Shown piece by piece: positions 1 to 4,620 of a DNA stretch of 5,591 bases. The stretch comes from Bacteroidaceae bacterium. Lineage in GTDB: Bacteria > Bacteroidota > Bacteroidia > Bacteroidales > Bacteroidaceae. The first letter of the stretch is position 1. Each line of letters opens with the position of its first letter. The notes below the pieces were generated by a model. It saw nothing but the letters and a program-made list of their open reading frames with translations, ran no database searches and was not told the origin of the DNA. A program made the position numbers and the translations under genes. The stretch is from contig JAFYWE010000244.1 in assembly GCA_017558165.1 (NCBI GenBank), positions 1-5,591 of the forward strand, given 5' to 3'.

Positions 1-563
1 ATTGGAAGGAGAAGCGACACGCCCCACACCTTGAGAAAGAGCTTCACCTCCTTGCGCTCGGCACTCTTAAGCCATGCATTGAGGAGAGGCATTATGAGGT
101 ATAGACCTATGAGCATATACAGATACCAGAACGGTGTGGTATCATAGTTGAAATTGAAGATGAAGGTATATAGTTTATTTATTGTAGCCTCAGCGCTGAA
201 CGACGTGAGGTCAAGCGACATGCTGCCCGACCGGTGGATATAGTTGATATACACGAAGTAGAGCAACGGAGTGAGCAATGACCAGAAGACCAATGGAACA
301 GCCAGACGCCCTACCCTCTTGCGGTAGAAATCACCCATTCTCATATCATTGGGAATAACAAGCACTCCCGTCATCATGACAAAGAGTGGCACGCAACAGC
401 GCACAAGGCTACCCATTGCACAACCTTGCAGAAAGACCGGGTAGTTGTTGTCAAACTGCGCAGTATGCGGGTCGGTACAATGTGCAAATACTACAAGGAA
501 GCATGCAAGCACCCTAAGGACATCAATCCATACAATGTTCACTCCACGTTTCGTTTCAGTCAT
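1..563 (-). CDS. Membrane acyltransferase, Acyl_transf_3 family (N-terminal 187 codons, truncated by window edge)
   Basis: The gene starts with ATG at 563-561 on the minus strand and stays open to the window edge, giving 187 codons; full-length relatives are usually about 330-380 residues, so roughly half is present. The N-terminus has the family signature: a first membrane helix (about residues 11-27) with WIDVLR and then VVFAHC, placing Arg17 and His28 where the conserved Arg and catalytic His of this integral-membrane acyltransferase family lie. More hydrophobic helices follow at about 54-71, 87-106 and 145-160, the last containing WYLYMLIGLYLIMPLLNAWL, typical of WecH/OafA-like proteins. 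Known members move acetyl or other acyl groups onto surface sugars or exopolysaccharide in the inner membrane; the substrate here cannot be read from sequence. It is transcribed divergently from fabG and has no visible Shine-Dalgarno. The family call is firm, the role open. Confidence 0.9.
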   Translation of the reverse strand, partial: MTETKRGVNIVWIDVLRVLACFLVVFAHCTDPHTAQFDNNYPVFLQGCAMGSLVRCCVPLFVMMTGVLVIPNDMRMGDFYRKRVGRLAVPLVFWSLLTPLLYFVYINYIHRSGSMSLDLTSFSAEATINKLYTFIFNFNYDTTPFWYLYMLIGLYLIMPLLNAWLKSAERKEVKLFLKVWGVSLLLP

Positions 564-580
564 GATAAGAATGTATTTTT

Positions 581-606
581 GCACCCGATTATATAAATAT
601 GGGTGC
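581..606. promoter_or_regulatory. Inverted repeat in acyltransferase leader
   Basis: GCACCC (581-586) and GGGTGC (601-606) form a perfect 6-bp inverted repeat around a 14-nt AT-only centre apart from one G. It begins 18 bp upstream of the acyltransferase start. On the minus strand it would lie in the 5' leader or core promoter region. It may be an operator or a leader hairpin; GC arms of this kind stand out in otherwise AT-rich DNA. Function is inferred only from symmetry and position. Confidence 0.4.
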
Positions 607-661
607 CGGTTATGTTAAGTAGAATAATTTTATTACGAAAAATCGGTAAAAATTGGATTTA

Positions 662-712
662 TTTGTCACCAAACGATTATCTTCGTGAAGATAATACAAA
701 TATTGTGACAAA
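662..712. promoter_or_regulatory. Nested palindrome in the divergent intergenic region (candidate operator)
   Basis: An inner perfect inverted repeat, ATTATCTTC (676-684) and GAAGATAAT (687-695) with a 2-bp centre, sits inside an outer perfect one, TTTGTCAC (662-669) and GTGACAAA (705-712). The heptamer CAAACGA also occurs as a direct repeat at 670-676 and 709-715. Both flanking genes point away from it, so it is not an ordinary 3'-end terminator. The simplest reading is a two-layer binding site for a dimeric regulator of the acyltransferase and/or fabG. A small structured RNA or remnant of a mobile element end is an alternative. The symmetry is certain, the role inferred. Confidence 0.5.
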
Positions 713-738
713 CGAGCGAGAAATATGAAGTTTAGTTA

Positions 739-754
739 GAAGTTGTTTAAATTT
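739..754 (+). repeat. Left terminal inverted repeat of the MITE-like element
   Basis: Sixteen bases, GAAGTTGTTTAAATTT, preceded directly by TTA. It matches the reverse complement of 913-928 at 15 of 16 positions. Confidence 0.65.
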
Positions 755-811
755 ATGTCCTTGAAATTTTTATAGAACTTTTTTAGAGTGTTTTTTTATT
801 TTTCAAAGGCG

Positions 812-825
812 CATAGCGGGCTATG
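812..825. repeat. Central palindrome of the MITE-like element
   Basis: CATAGC (812-817), GG, GCTATG (820-825) is a perfect 6-bp inverted repeat, realistically a 5-bp stem with a CGGG loop. CGCA (810-813) and TGCG (830-833) offer a competing or extending pairing. The T-runs at 791-803 can pair imperfectly with the A-runs at 834-847 around it, making this the tip of a long imperfect hairpin. Confidence 0.5.
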
Positions 826-900
826 TAACTGCGAAAAAAGGGAAAAACAGGCAAAAAAGGGCATAAAAAGACAAGCACTTCTCGAGGACAATGTAAATAA

Positions 901-908
901 TATTTTTG
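901..908 (+). promoter_or_regulatory. Possible -7 promoter box pointing at fabG, inside the MITE-like right end
   Basis: TATTTTTG matches the Bacteroidetes -7 consensus TAnnTTTG exactly and points toward fabG, whose ATG lies 78 bp downstream of the box. No TTTG -33 box is seen at the usual spacing, so this is a half-matching promoter in AT-rich DNA. A second near match, TATTTTTC, lies at 933-940 just outside the element. Either could start the fabG transcript; neither is strong evidence. Confidence 0.33.
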
Positions 909-912
909 AAAG

Positions 913-928
913 AAATTTAAACAGCTTC
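913..928 (-). repeat. Right terminal inverted repeat of the MITE-like element
   Basis: AAATTTAAACAGCTTC, followed directly by TTA. It is the inverted copy of 739-754 with one mismatch, and lies on the fabG side of the element. Confidence 0.65.
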
Positions 929-986
929 TTAATATTTTTCGCAGCGAGTGCAGAAAATATCCGAGCTTTACTCAAATATAGAAATT

Positions 987-1733
987 ATGAAATTACTTGA
1001 AGGAAAGACAGCTCTTGTAACAGGAGCCACACGAGGTATCGGCCGCGCCATTGCGGTCAAGTTCGCCGAGGCTGGCGCAAACGTAGCATTCACATACCGT
1101 CAGATAAACAGCAACGCCGAGGAGCTCATCAAGGAGATTGAGGCTTTGGGCGTAAAGTGCAAAGGATATGCGGCCGACGCCGCTGATTTCGCCATGACCG
1201 ACACTGTAGTCAAGGATATCGTTGCCGATTTCGGCCGCATTGACGTACTGGTGAACAACGCCGGAATCACAAAGGACGGACTCATACTGCGCATGACCGA
1301 GGAGCAGTGGGATGCAGTCATCACCACCAACTTGAAATCGGCATTCAATTTCACACGCGCAGTCGTTCCGTTCATGGCCAAGCAGCGCGGTGGCAGCATC
1401 ATCAACATGTCATCGGTTGTAGGCGAGAACGGCAATGCCGGACAGTGCAACTACTCGGCATCAAAGGCCGGTCTCATAGGACTTGCAAAATCTATTGCCA
1501 AAGAGATGGGTCCACGTGGCATCAGGGCAAACTGTATTGCTCCCGGATTCATTGTGACAGACATGACAAGCGCCATCTCAGAAGAGATGCGTGCAGAGTG
1601 GGCAAAGACAATTCCCTTGCGTCGCGCCGGCAGCCCCGAGGACGTTGCAAACGTGGCACTGTTCCTTGCCAGTGACATGTCGGCATACGTGAGCGGCCAG
1701 GTAATCAACTGCTGCGGCGCAATGAGCTGCTGA
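987..1733 (+). CDS. fabG: 3-oxoacyl-[acyl-carrier-protein] reductase FabG
   Basis: A 248-residue short-chain dehydrogenase/reductase, the usual FabG length. It would reduce 3-ketoacyl-ACP with NADPH in each round of fatty acid elongation in the cytoplasm, acting as a tetramer. Visible motifs are the Rossmann TGATRGIG (12-19), NNAG (90-93), Asn115, and the catalytic Ser143, Tyr156 and Lys160, with the Ser-Tyr-Lys spacing of E. coli FabG (S138/Y151/K155). NMSSVVGENGNAG and APGFIVTDMT are also FabG-like. The ATG at 987 is chosen because MKLLEGKTALVTG is the expected N-terminus; an in-frame ATG at 948 would add 13 residues with no counterpart in the family. There is no Shine-Dalgarno, as is normal in Bacteroidetes. 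The C-terminus reads GQVINCCGAMSC where many FabGs have a VDGG-type ending. The Nudix gene starts 19 bp after the stop, so co-transcription is likely. Other SDR substrates are possible but less likely. Confidence 0.9.
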   Translation: MKLLEGKTALVTGATRGIGRAIAVKFAEAGANVAFTYRQINSNAEELIKEIEALGVKCKGYAADAADFAMTDTVVKDIVADFGRIDVLVNNAGITKDGLILRMTEEQWDAVITTNLKSAFNFTRAVVPFMAKQRGGSIINMSSVVGENGNAGQCNYSASKAGLIGLAKSIAKEMGPRGIRANCIAPGFIVTDMTSAISEEMRAEWAKTIPLRRAGSPEDVANVALFLASDMSAYVSGQVINCCGAMSC

Positions 1734-1752
1734 TTACATCCTTATATATGAT

Positions 1753-2259
1753 ATGAAACAGGACAACAGCAAAGAGATATTTCCCATTGTGGACGAACAA
1801 GGCAACACGACGGGCAGCGCTACACGCGGCGAATGCCACAACGGAAGCAAGCTTCTCCACCCCGTGGTACACCTGCATCTGTTCGATTCGCAGGGGCGCA
1901 TATACCTGCAGCAACGCCCCCTGTGGAAGGATATACAGCCCGGCAAGTGGGACACAGCCGTGGGCGGACATGTAGACTACGGCGAGGAGATAGAAGATGC
2001 CCTGCGACGCGAGGTGCGCGAGGAGCTTGGGCTGACGGGATTACAGACCAGATTCCTCACAAGATACATCTTTGAGAGCGAACGCGAGAGGGAGCTGGTA
2101 TATGTGTACAGCGCAACGTACGACGGCGAGGTACACCCGAGCGATGAGCTTGACGGCGGCAGGTTCTGGAGTGCGCAGGAGGTAAGCGATGCCATGGGCG
2201 CAGGCATCCTGACCCCGAACTTTGAACAGGAGTATATAAGAATACAACCGTTGTTGTAA
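1753..2259 (+). CDS. Nudix hydrolase (IPP-isomerase-like / YfcD-like group)
   Basis: A 168-residue single-domain Nudix protein. The complete Nudix box G-x5-E-x7-REUxEExGU runs from Gly72 to Leu94, with Glu78, Arg86, Glu87, Glu90 and Glu91 present, so metal-dependent hydrolysis of a nucleoside or other diphosphate linkage is expected. The N-terminal layout (VVHLHLFDSQGRIYLQQR at 38-55, then PGKWDTAVGGHVDYGE at 63-78) resembles the group annotated as isopentenyl-diphosphate-isomerase-like or YfcD-like. I see no equivalent of the active-site Cys of true type I IPP isomerase, so isomerase activity is unlikely. The substrate is unknown. ATG 1753 is the only reasonable start; an ATG at 1748 in another frame stops after two codons. 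It lies 19 bp downstream of fabG on the same strand and is followed by a terminator, so the two probably form one transcript. Confidence 0.88.
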   Translation: MKQDNSKEIFPIVDEQGNTTGSATRGECHNGSKLLHPVVHLHLFDSQGRIYLQQRPLWKDIQPGKWDTAVGGHVDYGEEIEDALRREVREELGLTGLQTRFLTRYIFESERERELVYVYSATYDGEVHPSDELDGGRFWSAQEVSDAMGAGILTPNFEQEYIRIQPLL

Positions 2260-2284
2260 AAAATCACATCAAATTTACCACAAG

Positions 2285-2316
2285 AATGATAGGTCAAAGC
2301 AATTTGGCCTATCATT
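2285..2316 (+). terminator. Hairpin terminator after the Nudix gene
   Basis: Left arm 2285-2298 pairs with right arm 2303-2316 over 14 bp, with one G-U pair (2294/2307) and a GCAA tetraloop (2299-2302), a GNRA-type loop. It starts 25 bp after the Nudix stop. The following bases are AT-rich but without a clean T run, common among Bacteroidetes terminators. It probably ends the fabG-Nudix transcript. Confidence 0.72.
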
Positions 2317-2639
2317 TATTATATACGCCGGTATGGAGCACTGTACCATGGGAAAAGAGTATGCGAAAAATATGTACAAACACCGGACATGTGCCCCAAA
2401 TCACATGATAGCAATTTGTCCTAATAGGCAATAATGTCATTTTGCGCACCATATTCTATTAATCCCGACCAGCGTGTCTACAATAAGGTATACAAACGTA
2501 AAAAAATCAGTTTTTCCAATAGAAACACCAAACAAAGGGCAATCACATAAAGAAAGTAATTTTATATGTCAATTTGACAACAAATCATCTTATTTCCTTA
2601 ACTTTCAGCATCTTGTAGAATTATAATAACACAAAAACG
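2317..2639. other. AT-rich intergenic stretch without a convincing gene
   Basis: About 320 bp between the Nudix terminator and the promoter of the small HTH gene. The longest notable reading frame (2333-2434, plus strand, 33 codons) has no family features. Visible structure is limited to a 13-bp palindrome at 2567-2579 and a 14-bp near-repeat of the terminator (2298-2311 against 2410-2423, one mismatch). No tRNA, CRISPR or IS end is apparent. Confidence 0.6.
2567..2579. promoter_or_regulatory. Small palindrome upstream of the HTH gene (possible operator)
   Basis: TGTCAA-T-TTGACA is a perfect 6-bp inverted repeat with a 1-bp centre, 61 bp upstream of the -33 box of the HTH gene promoter. It could be an operator. 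Short palindromes of this size also arise by chance in AT-rich DNA. Confidence 0.28.
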
Positions 2640-2670
2640 TTTGAAATATTTGGACAAGGCTATACTTTTG
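2640..2670 (+). promoter_or_regulatory. Bacteroidetes-type promoter of the small HTH gene
   Basis: TTTG at 2640-2643 and TACTTTTG at 2663-2670 match the -33 (TTTG) and -7 (TAnnTTTG) boxes exactly with a 19-bp spacer, the known optimum range. Transcription would begin near 2677, leaving about 30 nt of leader before the ATG at 2707. This rules out the alternative upstream TTG start at 2641, which lies inside the promoter. Confidence 0.75.
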
Positions 2671-2706
2671 TACCGTATAAATTTGCAAACACTAAAAACC
2701 ACGTCT

Positions 2707-2916
2707 ATGATTCACATTGGAAGCATCATAAAAAAGAAGTTTGACGAACTGGAGCTTTCTGTTTCCTGGTTTGCAAAACAATTATGCTGTGACCGCACCA
2801 ATGTATACAGCATCTTCAAGCGTGAGAGCATTGACACGGCATTGCTGGTGAAGATTTCCACCATATTGGAACATGACTTTTTCAAGTACTACAGCAATGA
2901 CCTGGAAATTAAATAA
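2707..2916 (+). CDS. Small helix-turn-helix DNA-binding protein (XRE-like), 69 residues
   Basis: A 69-residue protein starting MIHIGSIIKKKFDELELSVS. Residues about 18-38 (LSVSWFAKQLCCDRTNVYSIF) read as a helix-turn-helix, with WFAKQL and RTNVYSIF as likely positioning and recognition helices. The tail IDTALLVKISTILEHDFFKYYS is typical of a compact family of single-domain HTH proteins common in Bacteroidales. There is no sensor or dimerisation domain, no signal peptide and no membrane segment. The start is set by the promoter at 2640-2670. It has its own promoter and is separated from rhaB by a strong terminator, so it is probably a separate unit; whether it regulates rhaB-rhaD, itself, or something distant cannot be told. 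Confidence 0.8.
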   Translation: MIHIGSIIKKKFDELELSVSWFAKQLCCDRTNVYSIFKRESIDTALLVKISTILEHDFFKYYSNDLEIK

Positions 2917-2940
2917 CGACACAAAAAACACAAGAATAAC

Positions 2941-2974
2941 GGTTGCAGTGTGAAATTTCGGACACACTACAACC
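2941..2974 (+). terminator. First of two tandem hairpins after the HTH gene
   Basis: GGTTGCAGTGTG (2941-2952) pairs with CACACTACAACC (2963-2974) with one mismatch and a 10-nt loop. It ends two bases before the next hairpin and has no T run of its own. It may support termination or RNA 3'-end stability, or compete with the second hairpin. Confidence 0.55.
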
Positions 2975-2976
2975 TT

Positions 2977-3015
2977 GAGGAAAACGGTTATCTCTGCCCG
3001 TTTTCCTCTTTTTTT
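2977..3015 (+). terminator. Strong intrinsic terminator between the HTH gene and rhaB
   Basis: GAGGAAAACGG (2977-2987) and CCGTTTTCCTC (2998-3008) form a perfect 11-bp stem with a 10-nt loop, followed directly by seven T residues (3009-3015). This is a classical Rho-independent terminator and isolates rhaB from HTH-gene transcription unless it is regulated. Confidence 0.9.
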
Positions 3016-3047
3016 ATATATTCGGCTACAAATCCAAACCCTTTTAT

Positions 3048-3055
3048 TATCTTTA
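3048..3055 (+). promoter_or_regulatory. Possible -7 box of the rhaB-rhaD promoter
   Basis: TATCTTTA matches the Bacteroidetes -7 consensus TAnnTTTG except for the last base, and lies between the upstream terminator and rhaB, where a promoter must sit. No proper TTTG -33 box is found at 19-21 bp; a weak -33 would fit an activator-dependent sugar promoter, as in known rhamnose systems under an AraC-type RhaR. This is inference. Confidence 0.33.
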
Positions 3056-3063
3056 CGGCACGA

Positions 3064-3082
3064 TGCGGAGTATTGTTCCGCA
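3064..3082 (+). promoter_or_regulatory. Inverted repeat in the rhaB leader
   Basis: TGCGGA (3064-3069) and TCCGCA (3077-3082) form a perfect 6-bp inverted repeat around a 7-nt loop. It ends 32 bp before the rhaB ATG, probably in the 5' untranslated leader. It may be an RNA hairpin affecting translation or an operator. Confidence 0.4.
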
Positions 3083-3114
3083 CCGGCATTCAAAAACACA
3101 CTAAAGATAAAGAC

Positions 3115-4596
3115 ATGGACAGCCACTCATTCCTGGCCTTTGACCTTGGAGCAACAAGCGGAAGAGCTGTTGTAGGCACATTGGCTGACGGTAAGTTCAC
3201 AATGGAGGAGATCCACCGTTTCCCCAACAGCATAATGGAGCTGCACGGCCGCTGTTACTGGAACGTATACTCACTTTACCAGGAGCTCAAGCAGGGCCTT
3301 ACAAAATGCGTACAGAAAGGTATAAAACCCACATCCATAGGCATTGATACCTGGGGAGTCGATTTCGGATACATAGCTAAGGACGGCAGCATACTCGGAC
3401 TGCCACGTGCATACCGCGACCCTTACACCGACGGAGTACCCGAGGAGGTGTTCCGCATTATGCCACGCGAAGAGGTATATGCACGCACAGGCATACAGGT
3501 GATGTACTTCAACAGCCTGTACCAACTGTTCGCGGCAAAGAAAGAGAAGAGCTCGGCCTATGAGAATGCCGACAAGATACTGTTCATGCCAGACCTGTTG
3601 GCCTATATGCTCACAGGCAAGATGGTGTGCGAGTACACCGAGGCATCTACATCGCAGTTGGTAAACCCTGCCACAAAGCAGTTTGACAAGGAGCTTGCCG
3701 AGGCCGTCGGCATCGACAGCACCCTTCTGTTGCCAATTGTGATGCCAGGAACCGTCATTGGTGAGCTTACAGAGGAGCTTGCCGAGGAGACGGGCATCGG
3801 ACGCGTACCGGTGATTGCCATTGCTGGACATGACACGGCATCGGCCATCGCGGCCATCCCTGCCACAGACAAGGAGTTCGCATTCCTTAGCAGCGGCACA
3901 TGGAGCCTCATGGGCATTGAGTGCGAAGCACCGATCATAACCGAGGAGACAACACGCCTTAACCTTACCAACGAGGGCGGTATCGACGGCACGACCTGCT
4001 TCCTGAACAACATCACAGGCATGTGGTTGCTCGAGCAGTGCCGCAAGGAGTGGGAGAAGGAGGGTCACCAATACAGTTACCCCGAAATCATCTCGATGGC
4101 AGAGAGCGCCACACCGCTACGTAGCTTCGTGAATCCTAACGACCCGCTGTTCACCAACCCTGCAAGCATGAGCGCAGCGATTGTGGAGTATTGCAACCGC
4201 ACGGGACAGCCCGCACCCGAGACCCACGCACAGATAATACGCTGTATTTTCGAGAGCCTCGCGCTGTGCTACCGCAGCACACTCGAGGACATAGGCAACG
4301 TATCGCCCCACCCCATCAAGCGACTGCACATCATTGGCGGCGGTTCAAAGAACGCCCTCATGAACCAGCTGACAGCCAATGCCATTGGAATACCCGTAAT
4401 TGCCGGCCCGTCGGAGGCTACTGCAATAGGCAACTGCATGATGCAGGCACGCGCGGCAGGGCTTGCCGGCGACCGTTGGGAGATGCGTGAGCTCATAGGC
4501 AAGGCCGTTGAGACCAGTACGTTCCACCCAGCCGATAGCACTGCATGGCAGGAGGCGTATGCGCGCTACAGGAGCGTAACCGAACAAACACGATAA
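3115..4596 (+). CDS. rhaB: Rhamnulokinase RhaB
   Basis: A 493-residue FGGY-family sugar kinase, close in length to E. coli RhaB (489). It transfers phosphate from ATP to L-rhamnulose, giving L-rhamnulose-1-phosphate in the cytoplasm. Motifs in order are the N-terminal phosphate-binding FLAFDLGATSGR (6-17), GIDTWGVDFGYI (76-87) typical of rhamnulokinases, AGHDTASAI (237-245) with Asp240 as expected catalytic base, FLSSGTWSLMG (257-267), and the C-terminal adenosine-binding IIGGGSKN (406-413) with GPSEATAIGN (431-440). ATG 3115 is chosen because MDSHSFLAFDLG fits the family start; the open frame extends back to 2950, but those 55 codons overlap the upstream terminator. rhaD follows after 24 bp on the same strand and catalyses the next step, which supports rhamnulose over other FGGY substrates. 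Confidence 0.93.
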   Translation: MDSHSFLAFDLGATSGRAVVGTLADGKFTMEEIHRFPNSIMELHGRCYWNVYSLYQELKQGLTKCVQKGIKPTSIGIDTWGVDFGYIAKDGSILGLPRAYRDPYTDGVPEEVFRIMPREEVYARTGIQVMYFNSLYQLFAAKKEKSSAYENADKILFMPDLLAYMLTGKMVCEYTEASTSQLVNPATKQFDKELAEAVGIDSTLLLPIVMPGTVIGELTEELAEETGIGRVPVIAIAGHDTASAIAAIPATDKEFAFLSSGTWSLMGIECEAPIITEETTRLNLTNEGGIDGTTCFLNNITGMWLLEQCRKEWEKEGHQYSYPEIISMAESATPLRSFVNPNDPLFTNPASMSAAIVEYCNRTGQPAPETHAQIIRCIFESLALCYRSTLEDIGNVSPHPIKRLHIIGGGSKNALMNQLTANAIGIPVIAGPSEATAIGNCMMQARAAGLAGDRWEMRELIGKAVETSTFHPADSTAWQEAYARYRSVTEQTR

Positions 4597-4620
4597 TCAA
4601 CAACTCAAAACTACAATAAT

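Larger units (their letters stand above)
736..931. mobile_element. MITE-like element with 16-bp terminal inverted repeats and TTA target duplication
   Basis: The left end GAAGTTGTTTAAATTT (739-754) is the reverse complement of the right end (913-928) with one mismatch at position 5. The trinucleotide TTA flanks both ends directly (736-738 and 929-931), as expected for a 3-bp target-site duplication. The 190-bp body has no plausible coding sequence. It holds runs of T on the left half, a central CATAGC/GCTATG palindrome (812-825) and runs of A on the right half, so the whole element can fold back on itself. These are marks of a miniature inverted-repeat transposable element mobilised by a transposase elsewhere. 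A TNA duplication is known for the IS1031-type subgroup of IS5 elements; linking it to that group is inference. The right end lies 58 bp upstream of the fabG start. Confidence 0.62.

Noticed and set aside
662..712. Intrinsic terminator
   Set aside because: No gene ends here on either strand, and no T run follows the arms; a regulatory site fits better.
948..986. Longer FabG start at ATG 948
   Set aside because: The extra 13 residues have no counterpart in FabG proteins, whereas ATG 987 gives the standard 248-residue protein.
788..1000. 70-codon plus-strand open frame crossing the MITE-like element
   Set aside because: It lies mostly inside the inverted-repeat element and overlaps the fabG start; composition is driven by A and T runs and no family features are visible.
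1100..1450. 116-codon minus-strand open frame antisense to fabG
   Set aside because: Shadow of fabG codon usage with no recognisable domain.
1753..2259. Type I isopentenyl-diphosphate isomerase
   Set aside because: The overall layout is similar, but an equivalent of the isomerase active-site Cys is not evident, and the complete Nudix box supports a hydrolase.
1977..2315. 112-codon minus-strand open frame antisense to the Nudix gene
   Set aside because: It begins within the terminator hairpin, lies opposite a gene with an intact Nudix box, and its Ser/Arg-rich composition is a frame shadow.
2333..2434. 33-codon plus-strand open frame in the gap after the Nudix terminator
   Set aside because: Short, no promoter or family signal, composition unremarkable; consistent with chance.
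2950..3114. 55-codon N-terminal extension of RhaB
   Set aside because: It would translate through the terminator at 2977-3015 and has no counterpart in FGGY kinases; ATG 3115 gives the normal N-terminus.
2782..3126. 114-codon minus-strand open frame across the HTH gene and the terminator
   Set aside because: It runs through two hairpins and opposes a small gene with its own good promoter; no motif is seen.
3271..4071. 266-codon minus-strand open frame antisense to rhaB
   Set aside because: It is the shadow of a clearly real kinase gene; the protein is Leu/Cys/His-rich without motifs, and no promoter or leader suits it.
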